In this document: one piece after another, positions 1 through 6,807 of the stretch
Layout: each line of letters starts with the position of its first letter
Numbering within the stretch: the first letter of the stretch is position 1
Source of the DNA: CAYJOG01 sp964371695 [NCBI: uncultured bacterium]
GTDB taxonomy: Bacteria > CAYJOG01
Assembly: GCA_964371695.1 (NCBI GenBank)
Contig: CAYJOG010000160.1
Coordinates: forward strand, 1 to 6,807
Direction of reading: 5' to 3'
DNA length: 6,807 bases
Position numbers and translations under genes: made by a program
The notes under the pieces: model-generated
Seen by the model: only the letters and a program-made list of their open reading frames with translations
Told to the model about the DNA's origin: nothing
Database searches by the model: none

Positions 1-796
1 GCTCATAGGGGTCGCCAAACAGGAAACGCACGGGAAAAGACCGCTCCGTGCCCCCCATCAGAATCAGTCGCGCCTTCACCTTGCCCGCCTCGATCACCAC
101 CTCCCTGGGCCAGTCGTCAGACACCACCACGGTGTGGTCCATGGCGGGCGCGTGGGGCAGTTCCCGCAAAAGCGTGGCCTGCACCTCGCCCAGAAAACCA
201 CGCCCCTGGGTCATCAGGGCCTCGTGCCGTTTGAGCGACAAGCGCCTGAGGGCCAGTGTGTTCTGTTCCATCACCCTGAGCAGGTGCAGGTTTTTGATCT
301 GCCCCCCCAGTTGTCCCAGCACGGGCAAACCCCGGTAAACCGTGGCGGGATTGCCCGACACGGCAAAAAGCACGTCCTGGGGTGCGCCCAGCACGCCCGG
401 ATGCACCACCCGCACCGCCAGCACACGGAACAGTCCCGCCTGAAGCAGCTTTTCGCTCACCGTGCCCGCCAACATGCCCTTGCCCGATTCCCGCGCCCGC
501 ACACCACACACCACCAGTTGCTCCGACCCCTTGGGCAACACGGCGCACAGCGTGGCGGCCACCGTGCCCAGGCAGGCATGCTGGCGGACCGCCACCTCCA
601 GGCCCAGCAACCCGGCTTCGGTTTTCAGCGCGGCCACACGGGGGGCAAAACCCGCCTCGTTCAGGCCGCCATCCAGCACACAATGCACCGTGATCCGGCG
701 GGGAACACTGCCCAAAGCCAGATGAAACGCATATCGGGCGATCCAGTCGCCATTCATGGAGCCGTCATAGGCCAGATGCACCGACAGTGCGGACAT
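1..796 (-). CDS. Tandem universal stress protein (two UspA-like domains), 3' end cut by window edge
   Basis: An open frame of 265 codons with no stop runs from an ATG at 796 to the window edge. The N-terminus has the Usp first strand and turn (LSVHLAYDGS, residues 4-13). Near residues 94-128 is LVVCGVRARESGKGMLAGTV followed by a helix and RVLAVRVV, the usual Usp nucleotide-loop region. The family ATP motif is G-x2-G-x9-G-S/T; here it reads G98-x2-A101-x9-G111-T112, so the second Gly is Ala. A second domain starts near residue 141 (DVLFAVSG) and ends with LILMGGTERSFPVRFLFGDP, where the same positions are G248, E251, G261 and D262. Both sites therefore look degenerate, and ATP binding is uncertain. 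The protein is predicted to be cytoplasmic. An in-frame ATG at 817 would add seven residues (MSSKLSS); neither start has a strong Shine-Dalgarno. The gene diverges from kdp, and KdpD carries a related domain, so a shared role in K+ or osmotic stress is an inference. The Usp assignment is firm; the exact role is unknown. Confidence 0.82.
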   Translation of the reverse strand, partial: MSALSVHLAYDGSMNGDWIARYAFHLALGSVPRRITVHCVLDGGLNEAGFAPRVAALKTEAGLLGLEVAVRQHACLGTVAATLCAVLPKGSEQLVVCGVRARESGKGMLAGTVSEKLLQAGLFRVLAVRVVHPGVLGAPQDVLFAVSGNPATVYRGLPVLGQLGGQIKNLHLLRVMEQNTLALRRLSLKRHEALMTQGRGFLGEVQATLLRELPHAPAMDHTVVVSDDWPREVVIEAGKVKARLILMGGTERSFPVRFLFGDPYE

Positions 797-820
797 GCTT
801 GATAGTTTAGAACTCATCTC

Positions 821-842
821 ATAAATCCATCCATGGATTTAT
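821..842. repeat. 22-base dyad, possible operator at the usp start
   Basis: Arms ATAAATCCAT (821-830) and ATGGATTTAT (833-842) are perfect reverse complements of 10 bases separated by CC. The spacer is too short for a good RNA loop unless the inner pair opens, so a dimeric protein site is at least as likely as a hairpin. It lies 24 bases upstream of the usp ATG at 796 and only 3 bases upstream of the alternative ATG at 817. A protein bound here could block usp transcription or translation. No known regulator consensus is recognised. Confidence 0.5.
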
Positions 843-850
843 TCGAACGC

Positions 851-877
851 CGTGGCCGGAAGTAAAATCCGGCCACG
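851..877. repeat. Strong GC-rich stem-loop (10-bp perfect stem)
   Basis: CGTGGCCGGA (851-860) pairs perfectly with TCCGGCCACG (868-877) around a 7-base A-rich loop. No T-run follows on either strand, so it does not fit an intrinsic terminator. It is the most stable single element of the hairpin cluster between usp and kdp. Confidence 0.6.
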
Positions 878-878
878 A

Positions 879-920
879 GCGCGAAAACCTGCGGGTTAAT
901 AACCCTCCGGTTTTCGGCGC
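879..920. repeat. Long imperfect stem-loop
   Basis: CGAAAACC (882-889) pairs with GGTTTTCG (909-916). Inside it GGGTT (893-897) pairs with AACCC (901-905) around AAT, with a small internal loop between the two helices. With one bulged G the outer helix can extend through GCGC at 879-882 and 917-920. That extension would compete with the next stem-loop, which starts at 919. No T-run follows. Confidence 0.55.
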
Positions 921-937
921 AGGTCTTCCTGACCTGC
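919..937. repeat. Stem-loop with 7-bp perfect stem
   Basis: GCAGGTC (919-925) and GACCTGC (931-937) are perfect reverse complements around the loop TTCCT. It overlaps the extended form of the preceding stem-loop by two bases, so the two could be alternative folds. It is not followed by a T-tract. Confidence 0.5.
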
Positions 938-939
938 CA

Positions 940-973
940 GAAGCCATCTTTTTGATATTTATGCGACGGCTTC
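940..973. repeat. Weak inverted repeat with a large AT-rich loop
   Basis: GAAGCC (940-945) and GGCTTC (968-973) are reverse complements enclosing a 22-base AT-rich loop. Alone this would be weak evidence. It is listed because it abuts three stronger stem-loops with only two bases between it and its neighbour. Confidence 0.3.
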
Positions 974-994
974 CAATGCCTGAGCAAACGGGTG

Positions 995-1010
995 GGGCGG
1001 TTGGGCGGTT
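995..1010. repeat. Tandem octamer GGGCGGTT x2 in a G-rich tract
   Basis: GGGCGGTT occurs twice with no spacer (995-1002 and 1003-1010), directly after GGGTG. The tract sits inside a distal inverted repeat GCAAAC (984-989) and GTTTGC (1008-1013). Only three runs of three or more G are present, so a canonical three-tetrad quadruplex is not supported. Function unknown. Confidence 0.35.
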
Positions 1011-1072
1011 TGCCAGACAATCCCGTGTCATTTGATGTTTTTTTTATGCGGGCAAGGCAATCCTTTACCCCA

Positions 1073-1086
1073 CTTTGATGTCAAAG
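1073..1086. promoter_or_regulatory. 14-base dyad upstream of kdpF, possible regulator site
   Basis: CTTTGA (1073-1078) and TCAAAG (1081-1086) are perfect reverse complements separated by TG. The octamer TTTGATGT within it (1074-1081) also occurs at 1031-1038, just before a T8 tract. The two copies start 43 bases apart, close to four helical turns. The placement 35-48 bases upstream of kdpF suits an operator or activator site, with KdpE the natural candidate. The link to KdpE is inference only, because no E. coli-like consensus is clearly matched. Confidence 0.35.
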
Positions 1087-1106
1087 GCGCGATATTCCTT
1101 TATCAG

Positions 1107-1113
1107 AAGGAGG
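1107..1113 (+). promoter_or_regulatory. Ribosome binding site of kdpF
   Basis: AAGGAGG, a near-perfect Shine-Dalgarno, ends 7 bases before the ATG at 1121. It is the strongest such site in the window and fixes kdpF as the first gene of the operon. Confidence 0.85.
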
Positions 1114-1120
1114 AATCGTC

Positions 1121-1204
1121 ATGGACCTTTGGCTTGCCGCCATCACCACACTCGGCCTGTTGGGTTATCTCACCGCAGCGCTTATCCGGCCTGAGCGGTT
1201 TTAA
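1121..1204 (+). CDS. kdpF: KdpF, small membrane subunit of the K+-transporting ATPase
   Basis: A 27-residue protein starts at an ATG with an excellent Shine-Dalgarno. It is almost entirely one hydrophobic helix (residues 3-22) and ends in the KdpF-typical signature LGYLTAALIRPERF, comparable to the E. coli LGYLVYALINAEAF. Its length is close to E. coli KdpF (29 residues). In E. coli, KdpF sits in the inner membrane against KdpA and stabilises the KdpFABC complex without being strictly required for transport. It is first in the operon, with the next start 7 bases after its stop. It is short enough to be missed by length-cut gene callers. Identification rests on the signature, size and position before kdpA. 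Confidence 0.88.
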   Translation: MDLWLAAITTLGLLGYLTAALIRPERF

Positions 1205-1211
1205 AAACATC

Positions 1212-1328
1212 ATGTCACCGGAATTTTTCAGGACACTGGTCATTATGCTGATAACTTTTACCGCCATTGGGCTGTTGGGGTACTTGCTCCCCATTCTCTT
1301 TGGCAAAAAGGGAGGGAAAAACCAGTGA
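1212..1328 (+). CDS. One-helix membrane micro-protein between kdpF and kdpA (possible KdpF paralogue)
   Basis: This is a 38-residue frame: a short N-terminus (MSPEFFRT), one hydrophobic helix at about residues 9-30, and a basic tail (KKGGKNQ). This predicts a single span with the tail on the cytoplasmic side by the positive-inside rule. The string GLLGYL also occurs in KdpF, but the PE-x-F end of KdpF is absent. It starts 7 bases after the kdpF stop and its TGA overlaps the kdpA GTG (GTGA), so it fits translational coupling between the two. The ATG at 1212 has no clear Shine-Dalgarno. An internal ATG at 1245, with AGGA 11 bases upstream, would give 27 residues, the same length as KdpF. A duplicated KdpF or an extra Kdp accessory subunit is the best guess. 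I do not recognise a named family. Confidence 0.6.
   Translation: MSPEFFRTLVIMLITFTAIGLLGYLLPILFGKKGGKNQ
1310..1316 (+). promoter_or_regulatory. Ribosome binding site of kdpA
   Basis: GGGAGGG ends 8 bases before the GTG at 1325. It supports the GTG that overlaps the preceding stop codon and lies inside the coding sequence of the upstream micro-protein. Confidence 0.75.
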
Positions 1329-3016
1329 GTCAATTGGAGGTTTTTCAGATTTTTTTATACCTCGGTCTGCTGGTGGCCCTGACCCCTGTTGTCGGGGATT
1401 TCATGGCCAGGGTTTTTGCGGGCGAAAAACACCTGCTCAGCCCCGTGCTGGGGCCTCTGGAAAAAGGGTCTTATCGGCTGATGGGTGTTTCGCCGGATAC
1501 GGAAATGACGTGGAAGTCCTATGCCGGTGCGTTGCTGGGGTTCAACTTTCTGGGGCTGCTGGTGGTGTTTTTGTTGCAGGTGGCCCAGGGGGCCTTGCCG
1601 CTGAACCCCCAGGGCCTGCCGGGCGTGCCCTGGCATCTGGCGCTCAACACCGCCATCAGTTTCATGACCAACACCAACTGGCAAAGTTACGCCGGTGAAA
1701 CCACACTGAGTCATCTCACCCAGATGGCCGGTCTGACGGTGCAGAACTTTGTGAGCGCCGCCACGGGCATTGCGGTGTTGCTGGCGCTTGCGCGGGGACT
1801 GGGCCGCAAACAGTCCGACCACATCGGCAACTTCTGGGCCGACCTGACCCGCGGCGTGGTTTACATCTTTCTGCCCATTTCCATTCTCACGGCCATTTTT
1901 CTGGTGAGCCAGGGCGTGGTGCAGAACTTCTCCCCCTACGAAGCCATCAAAACGCTGGAGGGCAAAGACCAGCTCATTGGCCTTGGCCCGGCGGCCAGTC
2001 AGGTGGCCATCAAGCAACTGGGCAGCAACGGCGGCGGTTTTTTCAACGCCAACAGCGCTTTCCCCCTTGAAAACCCCACGGCGCTGAGCAACTTCGTGGA
2101 AATGTTTTTTCTGCTGGGCATGGCGGCGGCGCTCACCCGCACCTATGGCTGCATCGTGGGGCAGAAAAAACAGGGGGCTGTGCTGTTCTGGGCCATGATG
2201 TTCATGTTTGTCGGCGGCCTGGGGCTTTCGCTTTATTCAGAGTTTTCGGGCAATCCGCTTTATGGGGGCTTGATTCCCATGGAGGGCAAGGAAGTGCGCC
2301 TGGGCCACGCCAACAGTGTGCTCTGGTCTGTGGCCACCACCGCCGCCAGCAACGGCTCCATCAATGCGCTGCATTCCAGCCTGTCGCCCCTTTCCGGCAT
2401 GGTGACCCTGTTGAACATTCAACTGGGCGAAGTGATTTTTGGCGGTGTGGGCGCGGGGCTTTATGGCATGCTCATGTTTGTTGTGCTCAGCGTGTTCATC
2501 GCGGGCCTCATGGTGGGGCGCACGCCGGAGTATCTGGGCAAAAAAGTGGAGGCTGCCGAAGTGAAAATGGCCGTGCTGGCCATTCTTTTGCCCAGCGCCT
2601 GCATTTTGCTGTTCACAGCCCTGGCGGCGGTGCTGCCCCTTGGCCTCGGCAGCCGGGCCAACACCGGCCCCCACGGTCTCAGCGAAATGCTTTATGCCTA
2701 TTCCAGCGCGGCGGGCAACAACGGCAGTGCGTTTGCCGGCCTGAACGCCAACACGATTTATTACAACCTCACCCTGGGATTCTCCATGCTGGTGGGGCGG
2801 TTTGGCGTCATCCTGCCTGTCCTGGCCCTCGCGGGCAGCATGGCCCGCAAAAAAGTGTCACCGCCTTCTTCGGGCACATTCCCCACCGATGGCCCGCTGT
2901 TTGCGGTGTTGCTGGTTGGCGTGGTGATGCTGGTGGGGGCGCTCACCTTTTTGCCGGTTCTTTCGCTGGGCCCCGTTGTCGAACACCTGTTCCTGCTTCA
3001 GGGCAGAAGTTTTTAG
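1325..3016 (+). CDS. kdpA: KdpA, K+-binding and translocating subunit of the Kdp ATPase
   Basis: A 563-residue polytopic inner-membrane protein (E. coli: 557) starts at GTG. KdpA is a member of the superfamily of K+ transporters with four pore-loop repeats that select K+. All the filter loops I can check are intact: [11 protein letters not shown] (115-125), [15 protein letters not shown] (233-247), [12 protein letters not shown] (337-348) and [11 protein letters not shown] (463-473). Q120 matches the E. coli filter residue Q116, and G236 matches G232. Other family blocks are LNTAISFM before the first loop, [15 protein letters not shown] (136-150), [17 protein letters not shown] (391-407) and [12 protein letters not shown] near 515-526. 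The protein ends with [15 protein letters not shown], as in other KdpA proteins. The GTG overlaps the stop of the preceding ORF by four bases; kdpB follows after 25. No damage or missing motif is seen. Confidence 0.97.
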   Translation: MSQLEVFQIFLYLGLLVALTPVVGDFMARVFAGEKHLLSPVLGPLEKGSYRLMGVSPDTEMTWKSYAGALLGFNFLGLLVVFLLQVAQGALPLNPQGLPGVPWHLALNTAISFMTNTNWQSYAGETTLSHLTQMAGLTVQNFVSAATGIAVLLALARGLGRKQSDHIGNFWADLTRGVVYIFLPISILTAIFLVSQGVVQNFSPYEAIKTLEGKDQLIGLGPAASQVAIKQLGSNGGGFFNANSAFPLENPTALSNFVEMFFLLGMAAALTRTYGCIVGQKKQGAVLFWAMMFMFVGGLGLSLYSEFSGNPLYGGLIPMEGKEVRLGHANSVLWSVATTAASNGSINALHSSLSPLSGMVTLLNIQLGEVIFGGVGAGLYGMLMFVVLSVFIAGLMVGRTPEYLGKKVEAAEVKMAVLAILLPSACILLFTALAAVLPLGLGSRANTGPHGLSEMLYAYSSAAGNNGSAFAGLNANTIYYNLTLGFSMLVGRFGVILPVLALAGSMARKKVSPPSSGTFPTDGPLFAVLLVGVVMLVGALTFLPVLSLGPVVEHLFLLQGRSF

Positions 3017-3030
3017 CGCAGTTCCATTCC

Positions 3031-3035
3031 AGGAG
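3031..3035 (+). promoter_or_regulatory. Ribosome binding site that decides the kdpB start
   Basis: AGGAG ends 6 bases before the ATG at 3042. This selects that start over an in-frame ATG at 2976, which lies inside kdpA and would add 22 residues (starting MSNTCSCF) not typical of KdpB. Confidence 0.75.
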
Positions 3036-3041
3036 AACCCC

Positions 3042-5120
<2,079 letters not shown>

Positions 5121-5139
5121 CGGCGTAACACGCTGCTAA

Positions 5140-5145
5140 AAGGAG
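5140..5145 (+). promoter_or_regulatory. Ribosome binding site of kdpC
   Basis: AAGGAG ends 7 bases before the ATG at 5153. A second in-frame ATG two codons later (5159) is 13 bases from the site and is less likely. Confidence 0.7.
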
Positions 5146-5152
5146 CAAAAAA

Positions 5153-5734
5153 ATGAACATGAAACATCTCACCACTTCACTTCGGGCCATGGTGGTCTTT
5201 ACCCTGCTCACCGGTCTGGCCTATCCGCTGCTGGTCACCGGTGTGGCCCAGGTGGTGTTTCCCCATCAGGCAGCAGGCAGCTTTGTGAAAAAAGGAAAAA
5301 AGGTGACCGGCTCAGTGTTGGTGGGTCAGGAATTCACCGGCCCCAAACACTTCTGGGGCCGCCCCTCGGCCATTGCGCACAATCCTCAACCCTCTGGCGG
5401 CAGCAACCTTGGCCCCGCCAGCAAGGCGCTCACCGAAACAGTGCAGCAACGGGCTGCTGATCTGCGCCAAGCCCACGGGCTTGGCGCCAAAGCCCGCGTT
5501 CCCGTTGACCTGATTTTTGCCTCAGCCAGCGGCGTGGACCCCCACATCAGCCCGTCGGCGGCGCGGTTTCAGGTAAACCGCGTGGCCCAGGCCTGGGGAC
5601 TGGACAGTGCCGGAAAAAAGAAGCTCAATAAACTGGTGAACGAATCGGTGCAGGGGCCGGAACTGGGGCTGTTTGGTGATCCCAGGGTGAACGTGCTGAT
5701 GCTGAACCTGGCGGTGGAGGAAGCCTTTCGTTGA
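5153..5734 (+). CDS. kdpC: KdpC, single-span subunit of the Kdp ATPase
   Basis: A 193-residue protein (E. coli: 190) has one N-terminal membrane helix (about residues 10-33, ending GLAYPLLVTGVAQVVFP) and a soluble domain that lies outside the cytoplasmic membrane in known complexes. Family blocks are complete: GSVLVGQEF (53-61), FWGRPSA (67-73), SGGSNLGP (81-88), SASGVDPHISPSAA (124-137) with QVNRVA after it, and FGDPRVNVLMLNLA (174-187) at the C-terminus. KdpC is needed for assembly and is reported to raise the ATP affinity of KdpB. Its TGA overlaps the kdpD start by four bases. A basic stretch KKGKK (46-50) follows the helix. No truncation or frameshift is seen. Confidence 0.96.
   Translation: MNMKHLTTSLRAMVVFTLLTGLAYPLLVTGVAQVVFPHQAAGSFVKKGKKVTGSVLVGQEFTGPKHFWGRPSAIAHNPQPSGGSNLGPASKALTETVQQRAADLRQAHGLGAKARVPVDLIFASASGVDPHISPSAARFQVNRVAQAWGLDSAGKKKLNKLVNESVQGPELGLFGDPRVNVLMLNLAVEEAFR
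5716..5720 (+). promoter_or_regulatory. Ribosome binding site supporting the TTG start of kdpD
   Basis: GGAGG lies inside the end of kdpC, 10 bases before the TTG at 5731. The ATG at 5782 has only a poor upstream site, so this favours the TTG. Confidence 0.55.
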
Positions 5735-6807
5735 ACCCACCAGAAGACCAAAGGCCAGACCCCGAAGCCCTGCTTCATCGCATGCAGGAGGAAGAAAGCC
5801 GTCAAGGCAAGGGCAAGCTGAGGTTGTTCCTGGGCATGTGCGCCGGTGTGGGGAAAACCTATGCCATGTTGCAAAGCGCTCATGAGCGCCTGGCCCAGGG
5901 TGTGGACGTGGTGGTGGGGTTGGTGGAAACCCACGGCCGCAAAGAAACCGAAGCCCTGGTGGAGGGGCTGGCGGTGTTGCCCCGAAGACAGGTGGACTAC
6001 CGGGGTGTGGAACTGAGTGAAATGGACCTGGACGGGATTCTGCTGCGCCACCCCGCCCTGGTGCTGGTGGATGAACTGGCCCACACCAACATCCCCGGCA
6101 GCCGTCACCCCAAACGCTGGCAGGATGTCCTGGAAATTCTGGAGGCGGGCATTGACGTTTACGCCACGCTGAACGTGCAGCACTTTGAAAGCCGGTCAGA
6201 TCTGGTGTCGGAAATCACCGGCGCACCGGTGAGAGAAACCGTGCCTGATCACATCCTGGAGCGGGCAGAAGAAGTGAAACTGGTGGATATTCCGCCAGAG
6301 GAGCTTCAGAAACGCCTTCAGGAGGGCAAGGTGTATCTGGGCGAACGGGCGGGCCGCGCCCAGGAAAACTTTTTCAAACTTCCCAACCTGACGGCCCTGC
6401 GCGAAATATCCCTGCGCCTCACCGCCGAGCGGGTGGAACACGAACTCACCAGCCTGCTGGAAATCGGCAGCAAAACCGCCAAAGGTGCGGCCCGCCTGCT
6501 GGTGGCCGTGAGCCCCAGCCCGTGGTCGGCCCGGCTTATCCGCTGGACCCGCCGCGTGGCCTACAACATGGAGGCCCGGTGGTTTGCCGTGTATGTGGAT
6601 TCCGGGACACCCCTTTCACCCAAAGACGCCAGCAGGCTGGAAGCCAATCTTGCCCTGGCCAAGGAACTGGGGGCGGAAGTCATCTCGGTGCAGGACGACG
6701 ACGTGCCCGGCGCGCTGGTGCGCACGGCGCGGCGCAATCACGTGAGCCAGATCGTGATTGGCAAGCCCAGGGAAAATTACTGGCGGGATCTGCTCAGGGG
6801 TGGTTCG
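5731..6807 (+). CDS. kdpD: KdpD, K+-responsive sensor histidine kinase (N-terminal part, open at window edge)
   Basis: The 359 visible codons are all open. The TTG start overlaps the kdpC stop (TTGA) and keeps RPDPEALL (residues 8-15), which matches E. coli RPDPDRLL; starting at the ATG at 5782 would lose it. The KdpD domain follows, with Walker A GMCAGVGKT (35-43), VETHGRKETEALVEGLAVLP (65-84), Walker B-like LVLVDELAHTN (110-120), GSRHPKRWQDV (123-133), ETVPD (169-173) and LTALREISLRLTAERV (220-235). A Usp domain begins near residue 255 (LLVAVSPS) and reaches IVIGKPRENYWRDLLRGGS at the edge. The four-helix membrane part, GAF and kinase domains should lie beyond the window. KdpD phosphorylates KdpE to induce kdp when K+ is limiting or under osmotic stress. 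Overlap with kdpC suggests co-expression with the pump. Confidence 0.95.
   Translation, partial: MNPPEDQRPDPEALLHRMQEEESRQGKGKLRLFLGMCAGVGKTYAMLQSAHERLAQGVDVVVGLVETHGRKETEALVEGLAVLPRRQVDYRGVELSEMDLDGILLRHPALVLVDELAHTNIPGSRHPKRWQDVLEILEAGIDVYATLNVQHFESRSDLVSEITGAPVRETVPDHILERAEEVKLVDIPPEELQKRLQEGKVYLGERAGRAQENFFKLPNLTALREISLRLTAERVEHELTSLLEIGSKTAKGAARLLVAVSPSPWSARLIRWTRRVAYNMEARWFAVYVDSGTPLSPKDASRLEANLALAKELGAEVISVQDDDVPGALVRTARRNHVSQIVIGKPRENYWRDLLRGGS

Larger units (their letters stand above)
797..1120. other. Divergent usp/kdp intergenic region rich in inverted repeats
   Basis: This 324-base gap separates two divergently read genes, so it must hold the control regions of both. I see no tRNA, CRISPR or insertion sequence. 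From left to right it holds a 22-base dyad (821-842), stem-loops at 851-877, 879-920, 919-937 and 940-973, a distal 6-bp inverted repeat GCAAAC/GTTTGC (984-989 and 1008-1013), an octamer repeated in tandem (995-1010), a T8 tract (1038-1045), and a 14-base dyad (1073-1086) ahead of the kdpF ribosome binding site. I found no convincing sigma-70 −35/−10 pair or sigma-54 GG-N10-GC site on either strand. Promoters are therefore inferred from gene layout only. Confidence 0.7.

Noticed and set aside
117-683. 188-codon open frame on the − strand
   Set aside because: It is out of frame with the Usp reading that shows real domain motifs. Its product is Gly/Ala/Arg-rich and featureless.
134-802. 222-codon open frame on the + strand
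   Set aside because: It opposes the Usp gene, is rich in His and Gln with no recognisable fold, and is explained by the codon pattern of the − strand gene.
851-937. Intrinsic terminators
   Set aside because: The stems are strong but no T-run follows on either strand, and both flanking genes are read away from this point.
990-1008. G-quadruplex
   Set aside because: Only three runs of three or more G are present, so the standard four-run pattern is not met.
1021-1106. Sigma-70 promoter for kdp (TTGATG at 1032 or 1075 with AT-rich hexamers downstream)
   Set aside because: No −10 hexamer with a good match occurs at 16-18 bases from either TTGATG, so no specific promoter can be called.
1032-1328. 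98-codon frame from a TTG at 1032 covering the kdpF region
   Set aside because: It runs through kdpF in the wrong frame. Only its last 38 codons (from 1212) look like a membrane protein, and there is no ribosome site at 1032.
2976-3041. Longer kdpB start inside kdpA
   Set aside because: It adds 22 residues unlike KdpB N-termini and overlaps kdpA by 41 bases, whereas the ATG at 3042 has AGGAG at proper spacing.
5121-5135. Small hairpin between kdpB and kdpC
   Set aside because: Only about four Watson-Crick pairs plus a wobble, with no T-run; it is too weak to call a processing or termination site.

Overview
The window holds most of a bacterial high-affinity potassium-uptake locus, kdpF–(small ORF)–kdpA–kdpB–kdpC–kdpD, read on the + strand. 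A divergent tandem universal-stress-protein (Usp) gene lies on the − strand and runs off the left edge. GC content is high, roughly 60% by eye. The Shine-Dalgarno sites are purine-rich, and the proteins follow the E. coli Kdp layout closely in length and motifs. This fits a Gram-negative bacterium. I cannot fix the phylum from the sequence: the KdpD N-terminus resembles both proteobacterial and other Gram-negative forms.

Layout. Positions 1-796 (−) carry a two-domain Usp protein that is cut at its C-terminus by the window edge. Positions 797-1120 are a 324-base divergent intergenic region. It holds a 22-base dyad next to the usp start, four further stem-loops packed between 851 and 973, a G-rich tandem octamer, a T8 tract and a 14-base dyad upstream of kdpF. 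Positions 1121-1204 encode KdpF (27 residues). Positions 1212-1328 encode a second one-helix membrane micro-protein that shares the string GLLGYL with KdpF. Then come kdpA (1325-3016), kdpB (3042-5120), kdpC (5153-5734) and the 5' part of kdpD (5731 to the end of the window, still open). A kdpE response-regulator gene would be expected just past the right edge but is not in view.

How the genes work together. KdpA forms the K+-selective pore-like subunit, KdpB is the P-type ATPase that powers uptake, KdpC is the single-span subunit that raises nucleotide affinity, and KdpF is a small helix that stabilises the complex. KdpD is the sensor kinase that controls expression. Spacing is tight throughout: 7 nt, a 4-nt overlap, 25 nt, 32 nt and a 4-nt overlap. 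This suggests one transcript in which the sensor is made together with the pump. KdpD contains its own Usp domain, so the divergent stand-alone Usp protein may belong to the same potassium or stress regulon.

The core operon is conventional. The least explained parts are the extra micro-protein between kdpF and kdpA and the hairpin-rich intergenic region.
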